From positions 1,693,001 to 1,757,000 of the forward strand of contig NZ_CP150661.1 of NCBI RefSeq assembly GCF_038024105.1: a stretch of 64,000 nucleotides of DNA. Direction: 5' to 3'. The notes under the pieces were generated by a model. That model ran no database searches and was not told the origin of the DNA. It saw nothing but the letters and a program-made list of their open reading frames with translations. A program made the position numbers and the translations under genes. This stretch comes from Polaribacter butkevichii (GTDB lineage Bacteria; Bacteroidota; Bacteroidia; Flavobacteriales; Flavobacteriaceae). This document shows, one piece after another, positions 42,297-51,003 of the stretch; positions within the stretch are counted from its first letter, which is position 1; each line of letters begins with the position of its first letter.

Positions 42297-43404
42297 GTAA
42301 GGATTTGGAACTTTGGATTTTGGATTCAATAATCTGTCTTGAATTTTCAATTTGAATCATTTCCTTTGTAATTTTTTGAATTAATTTATTTTCAGGGACC
42401 CAAATAGGAATATTTTCTAGTTCAGATTTATTTAATTTCAATCTTGTAGTACCAATAATATATTTCAAAATATTTTTGTGAACTAAGGAATAAAAAAGCC
42501 AATCTATTGAAATTGAATTTTCTTTAATAGCTAGAACATGAGCATGATTGTTGACCCAAGACTTACCAGAAACTTTATAAGCAATTTCTTTTTGGTAAAA
42601 CTCTTTAAAATTCCCACCGTCTTCAGCAACTAATACTAAATCTTCATCGAAAATAAAATCGTTCAAATAATCAACTAATCCATTTGCTCCGTAATAAGGG
42701 ATTTCACCTTTCATTTTATCTCTTTCAGATGAATTTATTGGTCTTCTCAAATTATCTTTAATAGTACAGACCTCACTTATTTTTTTATACTCTCCTTTAT
42801 GAAGATATTTATCTGAGATGAATTTACACTTTGATTTAAATAGATAATCAGACTGTTTAAAGATCTCATTCTCCCTCTCAACAACCCCATCCATAGCCCA
42901 AAGTAATTCAGCAAGTTTGGCTTGTTGGTCTTTTGGTGGTAGTAGGAATTCTTGTTGTTTTAAATCTCCCCAATTTATGGTTGGCGATAATCCACCTACA
43001 GATATATCTACCATACGATGCATGAATTGGTCTGAATGTAAAAAGAACGGAAATAATTTAGGGTCTATAATTTCTTGGTTTGCTCTAAATACAAAAGCGT
43101 GAGCAGAACAAATACCATTAAAATCTACAATAGCTGCTTTACGTTGGTAAGCACGTCGTTTTCCAAAAATAACATCACCAGGATAACATCTTAACTTTCC
43201 TCCTTTAACATCAGCAGGAACACCTTTTCTACGGATGTGAATATCGTTTGCATCTATATGTTCTAGGCCGATATAAATATCAACTTTAGCTTCGTCTGGT
43301 TTTACTGTTTTAGATATTTTATGAGCAATATCTTCAAACTTAAAAGTTTCCCAAGTCGATTTGTCTAAATTATTTAAATCTATGCTTTGTGTAATACTTT
43401 CCAT
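42268..43404 (-). CDS. hsdS: Type I restriction-modification specificity subunit
   Basis: 378 residues with two target-recognition domains. The first (about 10-155) ends in the conserved QQEFLLPPKDQQAKLAELLWAMD helix. The second (about 205-335) has GEIPYYGANG ... NIPIWVPENKLIQKI and the C-terminal conserved helix to the end. It sets the bipartite DNA target of the M/R complex. Its stop is followed by the start of the GIY-YIG gene after 3 bases, and its own start follows the second hsdM directly (TAAATG). The target sequence cannot be read from the protein. Confidence 0.92.
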   Translation of the reverse strand: MESITQSIDLNNLDKSTWETFKFEDIAHKISKTVKPDEAKVDIYIGLEHIDANDIHIRRKGVPADVKGGKLRCYPGDVIFGKRRAYQRKAAIVDFNGICSAHAFVFRANQEIIDPKLFPFFLHSDQFMHRMVDISVGGLSPTINWGDLKQQEFLLPPKDQQAKLAELLWAMDGVVERENEIFKQSDYLFKSKCKFISDKYLHKGEYKKISEVCTIKDNLRRPINSSERDKMKGEIPYYGANGLVDYLNDFIFDEDLVLVAEDGGNFKEFYQKEIAYKVSGKSWVNNHAHVLAIKENSISIDWLFYSLVHKNILKYIIGTTRLKLNKSELENIPIWVPENKLIQKITKEMIQIENSRQIIESKIQSSKSLQKSLINQVF

Positions 43405-44865
43405 TTAATCTAAGATTTCAAATAATTCATTCATACTCTTTTCAAGTGTTTTAGATTGTTTTTTCCAATCAGAAATCGCGTCGTTAACAGATAAAACGGG
43501 CTTACTAGTATCTACATTACTTAAAAATTGTGCAATGTTTAAGCTTCCTTTATTTTCTAATATTTCTTCAATAGAAACAATTTTAGCAAAGTCATCAATA
43601 TTCTTAAAGTCTTTGTATGCATTAAAAATAGTATCAATATGTTTTTGCTCTAAAAAAGCGATGTTCTTTTCTTGTTTTACTTCTTTTAAAGCATTTATAA
43701 TTAAAACCTTGCCTTGTTTTTCTTTGCTCTTGTTGGTTTTGGTAATTAACAAACAAGCTTCCATTGGAGAATTGTAAAACAAATTTGGACCTAAACCAAT
43801 CACACATTCTACCAAATCTTCTTCAATCATTTTACTACGCATTTGAGCTTCAGAATCTCTAAACAAAATACCATGTGGCCATAATGAAATAGAGCGTCCA
43901 TTATTTCCATCTAAACTTTTCTGTATGTGTTGCTGAAATGCATAATCTGCACAACCTTGTGGTGGTGTTCCCCAAAGATTACGTCCAAAAGCATCGTTAG
44001 TAAATGCTTTTTGGTCCCACGCTTTAATAGAGTATGGTGGGTTTGCAAGTATAACATTAAATGTTTTTAGTGTGTCGTTTTCTAAAAAGGCAGGTTGTGC
44101 CAAGGTATCGCCACGTACAATACTAAACTCTTCTATACCGTGCATAAACATATTCATACGTGCTATGGCAGAAGTAATTAGGTTTATTTCTTGTCCATAT
44201 AATTTCAGGGTTCTATATTCTTTGCCTTCATCGCGTAAATGCAAAGCGCAGTTTAATAGTAAACCACCAGAACCACAAGTTGGGTCGTACACAGATTCTC
44301 CTGGTTGTGGGTCCATAATCATGGTCATTAATTTTACAACCGTTCTGTTGGTGTAAAACTCGGCTGCTGTATGGCCAGAATCGTCTGCAAACTCTTTAAT
44401 TAAGTATTCGTAAGCGTTTCCTAATTGGTCGTCTGGTACGTTCTCTAAATTTAGTTTGTGTTGCGAGTAATGTTCTATAAGGTTGGTTAAGGTTTCATCA
44501 CTTAACCTATTTTTATTGGTCCAAGAAGCATCACCAAAAATACCATACAATGTTTCTGGGTTTGCTTTTTCTATGGCACGCATGGCATCTTGTATGGCAA
44601 TACCAACATTGGTTGTGGTTTCACGTACGGTGTTCCAATGTGCGTTTTCTGGCACTATAAAATGGTGATTTTCGGCAAAGGCTGCGTATTCTAAATCGCC
44701 ATCACTTTCTTCAAGTGCTTTCTCAAACTCTTCATCGTACACATCGCAAATACGTTTAAAAAACAACAACGGAAATATGTATTGTTTATAATCGCCTGCA
44801 TCTATGGTACCACGTAAAGCGGTTGCTGCTCCCCAAAGGTATTTTTCTAAGTTTTGTTGGGTCAT
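43405..44865 (-). CDS. hsdM: Type I methyltransferase subunit, second copy
   Basis: 486 residues. SAM-binding motif I is DPTCGSGGLLL (about 189-199), and the adenine-N6 catalytic motif IV is LANPPYSIKAW near 268. The N-terminal HsdM helical domain starts LEKYLWGAATALRGTIDAGDYK. Both motifs are intact. It shares the whole architecture with the gene at 44866-46347 (about half of the residues by eye), so the locus has two tandem HsdM paralogues. Confidence 0.93.
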   Translation of the reverse strand: MTQQNLEKYLWGAATALRGTIDAGDYKQYIFPLLFFKRICDVYDEEFEKALEESDGDLEYAAFAENHHFIVPENAHWNTVRETTTNVGIAIQDAMRAIEKANPETLYGIFGDASWTNKNRLSDETLTNLIEHYSQHKLNLENVPDDQLGNAYEYLIKEFADDSGHTAAEFYTNRTVVKLMTMIMDPQPGESVYDPTCGSGGLLLNCALHLRDEGKEYRTLKLYGQEINLITSAIARMNMFMHGIEEFSIVRGDTLAQPAFLENDTLKTFNVILANPPYSIKAWDQKAFTNDAFGRNLWGTPPQGCADYAFQQHIQKSLDGNNGRSISLWPHGILFRDSEAQMRSKMIEEDLVECVIGLGPNLFYNSPMEACLLITKTNKSKEKQGKVLIINALKEVKQEKNIAFLEQKHIDTIFNAYKDFKNIDDFAKIVSIEEILENKGSLNIAQFLSNVDTSKPVLSVNDAISDWKKQSKTLEKSMNELFEILD

Positions 44866-46347
44866 TTATATAAAATCTTTCAATATTGTTTTAAACTTTT
44901 GTTCTGCTTTTTGGCTTTCTGCCCAAGCTGTTTTTAAGTCTGATAACGCTTCTTCTACACTAGGTAAATTATCTTCTATAATTTTCTCTACATATAAAGG
45001 AATATTTAAGTTGAAATCATTTTCTTCAATATCTTTCATTGAAGCAACTTTCACATAATTTTCAACATCTTTATTCTGGTTACACCAATCGAACAATTGG
45101 TTAATATGTTCAGGCTCTAAATAGTTTTGAGCACGACCAACACGCACTTGATCTGATCCATCAATAAATAAAACTTTATCTTTTTTAGAGGCATCTTTGT
45201 TTTGCTTAAAAACCATAGCACAAGCGGCTAATTGGGTTCCGTAAAAAATATTAGGACCTAAACCAATAACAGCTTCTAACAAATCATCTTCCAACAATTT
45301 TTTACGAATTTTACCTTCGGCTCCTTTTCTAAACAATGCACCATGAGGTAGCACAACGGTCATACGACCAGTACTATTCATAGATTTTATCATGTGTTGT
45401 ACCCAAGCCATATCTCCATTGCCTTTTGGTGGTACGCCAGCAATGTTTCTTCCAAAAGGATCACTCGCCCAATTTTCTGCTCCCCATTCTTTTAATGAAA
45501 AAGGTGGATTTGCAATTACACAATCAAATGTTTTTAAACCATCTGCAGCAAAAAATGCAGGTTGTCTTAAGGTATCTCCTCTTGATATTTGAAAGTCTTC
45601 AATGCCATGTAAAAACATGTTCATTCTAGCAATAGAGCTAGAGGTTAAGTTTTTTTCTTGTCCGAATAATTTAAGTGTTCTATAATCTTCGCTGTTTTCT
45701 TTTAAATGATCTACACATTCCAATAACATACCACCTGTACCACAAGCAGGATCGTATATGGTTTCTCCTTCGTGAGGATCTAATATGAGTCCTAATAAAT
45801 GTACAACAGAACGCGGTGTGTAAAACTCACCTGCTTTTTTATTCGTTAAATCGGCAAAGTGCTTTATTAAATACTCATACGCATTCCCTAGAATATCTGG
45901 TTCTACTAAAGAATTTGATAAACTGTATTGAGAGAAGTGTTCTATTAAATCGATTAATAAACGATCTGATAATTTGTTTTTGTTACTCCATTGTGCATCA
46001 CCAAAAATGCCATACAACAGTTCTTGATTGGCTTGTTCAATACCACGAAGTGCTTTTTCAATAGCTAGACCAACATTAGTAGTCGTTTCTCTAACGTCTT
46101 TCCAGTGGCATCCTTCAGGGATTTCGAATCTATGAAATTCTGGTAGTGATGCGTATTCGATATCTCCTTCTGATTCCTCCAATGCTTGTTGGTATTCTTC
46201 ATCATAAACATCGGACAGACGTTTAAAAAATAATAAAGGAAAGATATATATTTTAAAATCTGAAGCATCTACAGGTCCTTTAAGAATCCAGGCTGCTTTA
46301 GATAAATACTGTTCTAATTGTGATAAAGTTAGTTTTTCTTTATTCAT
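44866..46347 (-). CDS. hsdM: Type I methyltransferase subunit, first copy
   Basis: 493 residues. SAM motif I is DPACGTGGMLL near 194 and motif IV is IANPPFSLKEW near 272 (NPPF, against NPPY in the copy downstream). The N-terminal LEQYLSKAAWILKGPVDASDFK is the same domain as in copy 2. Both copies look catalytically complete. The stop and the ATG of copy 2 abut (TAAATG), so expression is coupled. They may form a heterodimer in the M2S core, with each copy reading one half of an asymmetric site. Confidence 0.93.
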   Translation of the reverse strand: MNKEKLTLSQLEQYLSKAAWILKGPVDASDFKIYIFPLLFFKRLSDVYDEEYQQALEESEGDIEYASLPEFHRFEIPEGCHWKDVRETTTNVGLAIEKALRGIEQANQELLYGIFGDAQWSNKNKLSDRLLIDLIEHFSQYSLSNSLVEPDILGNAYEYLIKHFADLTNKKAGEFYTPRSVVHLLGLILDPHEGETIYDPACGTGGMLLECVDHLKENSEDYRTLKLFGQEKNLTSSSIARMNMFLHGIEDFQISRGDTLRQPAFFAADGLKTFDCVIANPPFSLKEWGAENWASDPFGRNIAGVPPKGNGDMAWVQHMIKSMNSTGRMTVVLPHGALFRKGAEGKIRKKLLEDDLLEAVIGLGPNIFYGTQLAACAMVFKQNKDASKKDKVLFIDGSDQVRVGRAQNYLEPEHINQLFDWCNQNKDVENYVKVASMKDIEENDFNLNIPLYVEKIIEDNLPSVEEALSDLKTAWAESQKAEQKFKTILKDFI

Positions 46348-46380
46348 ATTTTATGAAATACTTTGTGTAGTTTCTTTTTA

Positions 46381-46746
46381 TTAAAGAATTTGATAATTAC
46401 GTTTATCTACCATTTGCATAATACCTGCATGTTCAAATAATTTACCAACGGAATGAACATTGCATGGTTTTGCATTGAGTTCTCTTGGGAAATTTGTTTC
46501 AAAAATGGCTCTATTGCAGGTGTTGTTATTCAGTTTAGTAGCTTCGAAAATTGTTTCTAACATGTGTAGAGGAATATTCACAGAAGTATTTGTACCTACT
46601 TGAACTTTAAATTCTTCTGAATTATTATAGTTTTTACACGTATAAGGCGGAATTTCTCTTACTATTTTGAAGTTTTTTTCTGGCGTTAAGTGTAAGTCTA
46701 AACCAATATTAGATTTTAGTAATTGTTCTGCTTCATTCCATTCCAT
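46381..46746 (-). CDS. Small protein at the head of the RM operon
   Basis: 121 residues, no signal peptide or membrane helix. The sequence (KIVREIPPYTCKNYNNSEEFKVQVG, then INIPLHML-like and AKPCNVHSVGKLFEHAG) suggests a small alpha/beta domain with DNA-binding-like C-terminal helices, but I do not recognise the family. It is upstream of hsdM copy 1 by 33 bases in the same direction, so likely first in the operon. Small proteins in this place may control the RM genes; this is a guess. Confidence 0.6.
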   Translation of the reverse strand: MEWNEAEQLLKSNIGLDLHLTPEKNFKIVREIPPYTCKNYNNSEEFKVQVGTNTSVNIPLHMLETIFEATKLNNNTCNRAIFETNFPRELNAKPCNVHSVGKLFEHAGIMQMVDKRNYQIL

Positions 46747-47076
46747 GCTAGCTGATTTTTCTTTTCTTTAAAATACGACTTCATTTTTTCTAGTGATTCT
46801 TTTCAGAAGCGTTTTTAAGTATTCATACAACAAATTTTCTTTAAAAATAATACTTTGAATTGATATATAATTACGGAAATCCATAAAACTATAAAACTTG
46901 ATTTGTAGAAATGTATAAGAGCTAGATTTACAATCTCTTATCACCTGTAATACTGACTTTTTAAGACTGAATTATATTTAGGTAATAAGATTCAAAACGA
47001 ACTATAGTATTATTCAAATGTTTTGTGAGTTAGAAGTGGAGTTAGAGGCTTTGAAGAAGTCTTTAGTTTGATGTAA

Positions 47077-47124
47077 TTATACAAATGTCTAATTATACTT
47101 TTACACAAAAGTACATTTGTATAA
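47077..47124. repeat. Nested inverted repeat
   Basis: The outer TTATACAAATGT stem is 12 bp; the inner ACTTTT-ACAC-AAAAGT hairpin is next to the right arm. No T run on either side, so a site or cruciform is more likely than a terminator. Confidence 0.5.
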
Positions 47125-47147
47125 AAGTAGATTTATATCTTTTAAAC

Positions 47148-47184
47148 AAACGAAGGTAAATTATTCTAAAATTTACCTTCGTTT
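47148..47184. repeat. 15-bp inverted repeat
   Basis: AAACGAAGGTAAATT pairs perfectly around ATTCTAA. It lacks a clear U tract. Confidence 0.5.
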
Positions 47185-47219
47185 TCGGTTCAGTTGCAAA
47201 GTTTACCCTTTTGTTTTTA

Positions 47220-47268
47220 AATTAAAGTCAAAGTATTTTTTAGAGGTAAATAGACTTTGACTTTAATT
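47220..47268. repeat. 15-bp inverted repeat before the lipoprotein-like gene's end
   Basis: AATTAAAGTCAAAGT pairs perfectly across a 19-base loop, 30 bases beyond the stop at 47298. It may be that gene's terminator. Confidence 0.5.
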
Positions 47269-47297
47269 ACCTCGTTATTTTACTATTTGTTTGCTGA

Positions 47298-47834
47298 TTA
47301 ATCACAAAGTTTCCAACCATCAGTGGTTTTTCTAAAAGTGATTGTTTTTATAATTTCCTTGGGATTGCTTTTTTCATTGCTTTCTTCAAAGAAAGGTATT
47401 TCATTATAGCGTTCAAAAGCTACTTTTACTTTGGCTTCGTTACGATCTGGAATCTCTTGAATTTCAACAATATCACTGATTTTATATTCACAAGATTTAA
47501 ATTGAGCAGATAGTTTCCCAAACAAGTTTTCGACTCTCCCTGCAAGATATTCCTTACCCTTTGATTCTAATGATATTTCTATCATACCATTTTTTGATTT
47601 GCCAAATTCACGCTTATCCTTTTTTGTGTCATTGATGCTCACAAACCCTAGTTCTTCCATTTTTTTATGCTTGTCTAAAAAATTAGAGAAGTTGGCACTG
47701 CTTGAATCTGGAATATCAATTATTCCATAGGTGTATTTATTCGTTTTGAATATTACTTTTCCCGACTTCTCTTGACATTGATTAATTATAGATTTAGCTT
47801 CATCTTTAGATAATTGCTTTGAACCACATGACAA
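47298..47834 (-). CDS. Lipoprotein-like hypothetical protein with damaged start
   Basis: 178 residues from a TTG at 47834. The frame extends upstream to a stop at 47862 and reads I-P-K-F-V-I-I-I-L-L-S-C-G-S-K, a textbook lipoprotein signal with lipobox LLSC, but without an ATG, GTG or TTG before it; only ATT at 47859 is available. The mature part is charged, with VKVAFERYNEIPFF and a terminal TFRKTTDGWKLCD, like small secreted stress proteins, and has no known motif. The lost start fits a gene broken by the adjacent junction. Confidence 0.5.
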   Translation of the reverse strand: MSCGSKQLSKDEAKSIINQCQEKSGKVIFKTNKYTYGIIDIPDSSSANFSNFLDKHKKMEELGFVSINDTKKDKREFGKSKNGMIEISLESKGKEYLAGRVENLFGKLSAQFKSCEYKISDIVEIQEIPDRNEAKVKVAFERYNEIPFFEESNEKSNPKEIIKTITFRKTTDGWKLCD

Positions 47835-47879
47835 TAAAATAATAATTACAAATTTAGGAATTTATATTCCAAGTTATCT

Positions 47880-47955
47880 TTAATCGCTATTGTTCTTTTC
47901 TTTATTAAGCATATCGTACAGTTCTTTTTTATTATCTCTTATTGAATTTAAAAGT
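47880..47955 (-). pseudogene. C-terminal remnant of an unidentified gene
   Basis: A short frame in the minus strand reads NSIRDNKKELYDMLNKEKNNSD then stop at 47880-47882. It looks like a natural highly charged C-terminal tail. It fills the gap between the start-less lipoprotein gene and the truncated lutA, so the junction of foreign and native DNA lies at its upstream end near 47955-47965. Confidence 0.4.
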
Positions 47956-48639
47956 ACATTAGCTACTTTAGAATTACTAGAAAAACTAAATGTTTATGTC
48001 TATTATCCATCTACACAAACTTGTTGCGGACAACCTTTGGGAAATTCAGGATATGAAGACGACTCAAAAGGAGCTTGTCAATTATTTGTAGAAAATTTTA
48101 AAGAATATGACTACATCGTTGCTCCTTCTGGAAGCTGCATTTATCACGTAAAAAAACACTTTGATATCTTAGAACAAACTCCAGAGGTAATTAAGGTTAG
48201 AAATAATGCTTATGAATTGTGTGAGTTTATCACCAAAGTATTAGGCAGAACAGATTTAGATGCTAAATTTCCTCATAAAGTAGGCTTACACAAAGGCTGT
48301 CATGGTTTACGTGGTTTACATTTAGGTTCTTGTTCAGAAAGAATGGACCCTTATTTTTCTACCGAAGAAGATTTACTAAATGCTGTTGAAGGCTTAGAAT
48401 TAATGTCTTTAAATAGAAAAGATGAATGTTGTGGTTTTGGAGGAACGTTTTCGGTTTTTGAAGAAGCAATATCTGTAAAAATGGGAAAAGACAGAATTCA
48501 AGATCACATAGACAGTGATGTAGAAGTAATTACAGTAGCAGATCATTCTTGTTTAATGCATTTAGAAGGTTTAATCAACAGACAAAAAAAGCCTTTAAAA
48601 GTAATGCATATTGCAGAAATATTAAACAAAAGCATATAA
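47956..48639 (+). pseudogene. lutA: Truncated lutA-like (Fe-S) lactate-utilisation protein
   Basis: Family similarity begins at LATLELLEKLNV near 47961 and runs to the stop, with both CCG-type cluster motifs (QTCCGQPLGNSG and DECCGFGGTFSV). The family normally has about 20 more residues before this, including an IPCY cysteine segment, and these are missing. The frame can be extended to a TTG at 47890, but those residues (MFFSLLSISYSSFLL...) are not LutA-like and derive from the junction. LutABC oxidises L-lactate through Fe-S subunits. The remainder is coupled to lutB. Confidence 0.75.
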
Positions 48640-48645
48640 AACACT

Positions 48646-50009
48646 ATGGCTCATGCAGATAAAGCAACAGCATTTAATAAAAACGAAGCTAAAGTAAATT
48701 GGCACGACAAAGCTTTGTGGTATGTTAGAGAAAAGAGAGATAAATCGGCACATGGTGTTGTGGCCTGGGAACATTTAAGAGATGTTGCCTCTGGTATCAA
48801 AGCCAATGTTTTATCTAATTTAGACAACTACCTAATAGAGTTTGAAAAGAACGCCTTAAATAATGGAATAATAGTTCATTGGGCTTCTGATGCAGAAGAG
48901 CATAATGAAATTATTTCTAAAATATTAGCAGACAATAATGCTAAAAAAGTAGTAAAAAGTAAGTCGATGCTTACTGAAGAATGCCATTTAAATCCACATT
49001 TAGAAGCGCAAGGTATTGAGGTTATTGACACAGATTTAGGTGAATATATTGTACAAATTGCAAAAGAAACTCCAAGTCATATTGTTTTACCTGCTATTCA
49101 CAAAACCAAAGAAGAAGTAGATGAATTGTTTCAAGAACATTTAGGCACAAAACCAAGTGGCGGAAATCCTGAATACTTAACAAATGCAGCAAGAAAACAT
49201 CTTAGAAATAAATTTTTAAATGCTGATGTAGCTATCACAGGTGTTAATTTTGCCATTGCAAATACGGGCGGAATTGTAGTTTGTACCAATGAAGGAAATG
49301 CAGATATGGGTTCTCATTTGGCCAACGTTCACATTGCTTCTATGGGGATCGAAAAAATTATTCCAAAAGAAGAAAATTTAGGTATCTTTTTACGCTTACT
49401 TGCAAGAAGTGCTACCGGACAACCAATAACCACCTACTCTTCTCTTTTTAACAAACCAGCAAAAGGCAAAGAAATGCACATTGTTATTGTTGATAATGGA
49501 AGAACAGAGCAATTAAGTAGAGAAGATTTTAGAGCATCTTTACACTGTATTCGTTGTGGTGCTTGTATGAATACTTGCCCTATTTACAGAAGAAGTGGTG
49601 GACATAGTTATGATGCTACCATTCCAGGACCCATTGGCTCTATTTTATCACCAGGAAAAGATTTAACAAAATACAGTTCTTTACCATTTGCATCTACATT
49701 ATGTGGGTCTTGTTCTAATGTTTGTCCGGTAAAGATTAACATTCATGAGCAATTGTACAAATGGAGACAAGTAATTGTAAAAGAGGTAAAACAACCCATT
49801 GTTAAGAAATCTATATTAAAGGTTGCAGGAGGCGTTTAGCCAATCGAAAACTGTATAATTTTACCGGTAAAATGACGCGATTTATGCTAAAAAATGCTCC
49901 TAGAGCAGTAATCTATTCTAAATTAAACACATGGGGAAACGCACGTGAATTACCTAAAATAAAAGATCAAAACTTTGATGAATGGTATAAAGTTAAAAGA
50001 AAGAAATAA
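48646..50009 (+). pseudogene. lutB: Frameshifted lutB (Fe-S / DUF162 lactate-utilisation protein)
   Basis: The first 397 residues (48646-49839) have the LUD domain and the ferredoxin-like CIRCGACMNTCP and CGSCSNVCP clusters. The frame then stops at TAG (49837). The last 57 codons (LANRKLYNFTG ... WYKVKRKK, 49836-50009) are in the next frame. One missing T in a T run (GTTTAGCC instead of GTTTTAGCC) explains the break. The final TAA overlaps the lutC ATG (TAATG), as the intact operon would. A sequencing error is possible, but the neighbour lutA is also damaged. Confidence 0.8.
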
Positions 50010-50593
50010 TGGGAAGAGAAGTAATATTAAAATCAATTAAAGAAAATAAACCAACAAGTATTCCTTTACCTCAAGTAGATTTAAATAACTTTATTGAAGA
50101 CATCAATTTATTAGCAGAGTTTAAAGAAAAAGTACAACTAGTTGGTGGTTCAATTCAAGAATTATCACCTTCGGAAACACTTGAAGAAGCAATTAAAAAC
50201 CAATATCCGAATGCAAAGGAAATTGTTGACGCTAGCAAGAAATTAACTTCTTTAAAAACAATCTCAATTTCTGAAGATACCAACCCAAAAGACTTACAAA
50301 ATATCGATTTAGCGATTATAAATGGTGAATTTGGAGTTGCAGAAAATGGTGCTGTTTGGATTTCTGAAAATGTATTTCCTGTTCGCGTTTTACCTTTTAT
50401 TACTAATGATTTGGTAATTATCTTAGAAAAAGAAAAACTGTGTTTACATATGCATGAAGGGTTTAGCTTAATTTCTGAAAGAGAAAGAACATTTGGCGTA
50501 TTTATTTCTGGTCCTTCTAAAACAGCTGACATAGAACAATGTTTAGTTGTTGGTGCTCAGGGAGCAATGAGCTTATCAATTATATTAATATAA
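50009..50593 (+). CDS. lutC: Lactate-utilisation protein LutC
   Basis: 194 residues, LUD domain: EIVDASKKLTSL, AIINGEFGVAENGAVWISEN and FGVFISGPSKTADIEQCLVVGAQGA are the typical segments. It is intact while lutA and lutB upstream are not, so it is probably expressed by coupling or from readthrough, if at all. Ends in a strong terminator. Confidence 0.85.
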   Translation: MGREVILKSIKENKPTSIPLPQVDLNNFIEDINLLAEFKEKVQLVGGSIQELSPSETLEEAIKNQYPNAKEIVDASKKLTSLKTISISEDTNPKDLQNIDLAIINGEFGVAENGAVWISENVFPVRVLPFITNDLVIILEKEKLCLHMHEGFSLISERERTFGVFISGPSKTADIEQCLVVGAQGAMSLSIILI

Positions 50594-50597
50594 AAAT

Positions 50598-50630
50598 AAA
50601 AAACCTCCAAATTTGGAGGTTTTTTTGTTT
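50598..50630. terminator. Terminator after the lut operon
   Basis: Palindrome built on AACCTCCAAA, with A run on one side and T run on the other, so it works in both directions (lutC and the zinc-ribbon gene end here). Confidence 0.85.
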
Positions 50631-50825
50631 CTAATTTGCAGTTAGTTCTACATGTTTTGATTTTACTCTTTTTACAACTATTGATTTAAAAAAGTAAGGA
50701 ACTTTTATAAATCTAGTTTTACAACTATGACAGCTATAAAGTTTAGAGTTAGGTATTAATCTTAAAACGAAATTACGAGCTAGTCTCTTTCTAAAACTAG
50801 ACTTACATGAGGGACATTTAGGCAT
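50631..50825 (-). CDS. Small zinc-ribbon-like protein
   Basis: 64 residues with CPSC at 4-7 and CHSC at 32-35, spaced as a four-cysteine zinc site, and a strongly basic body. Probably nucleic-acid binding, but unidentified. Confidence 0.6.
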   Translation of the reverse strand: MPKCPSCKSSFRKRLARNFVLRLIPNSKLYSCHSCKTRFIKVPYFFKSIVVKRVKSKHVELTAN

Positions 50826-50953
50826 ACTTTTGAGTGATTAGTTTATAATTGGTTGGTAATAAACAATCTTTCTCATTGCAATTAAACAAATTTACATTTA
50901 TTTTTTTTTTAAAAAAACCTTGTAACAAAAGAAATAAGAACCGCTATGAATTT

Positions 50954-50986
50954 TTGTTATTTTAATAAATTAAAAGCCTATTTTTG
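50954..50986 (+). promoter_or_regulatory. Putative promoter of the GT4 gene
   Basis: TTG (50954) and TATTTTTG (50979-50986) with a spacer of 22 bases. Start of transcription near 50993 leaves a very short leader to the TTG start at 51004. Confidence 0.5.
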
Positions 50987-51003
50987 TATTATATCATAAA
51001 AAA

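Larger units (their letters stand above)
46747..47297. other. Intergenic region with stacked inverted repeats
   Basis: 550 bases without a convincing gene. It holds three inverted repeats: TTATACAAATGT (47077/47113, 12 bp) with a nested ACTTTT/AAAAGT hairpin, a 15-bp stem AAACGAAGGTAAATT (47148/47170), and a 15-bp stem AATTAAAGTCAAAGT (47220/47254). It separates the RM operon head from the next minus-strand gene. Confidence 0.6.

Noticed and set aside
46720..46790. A 22-codon frame starting at 46781 (MKSYFKEKKNQLAWNGMK) as leader peptide
   Set aside because: It overlaps the true start of the 121-residue gene and has no independent support.
47890..47960. The TTG-started extension of lutA (MFFSLLSISYSS...) as a real signal-like N-terminus
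   Set aside because: It shows no LutA-like residues and overlaps the minus-strand remnant; it is junction sequence.
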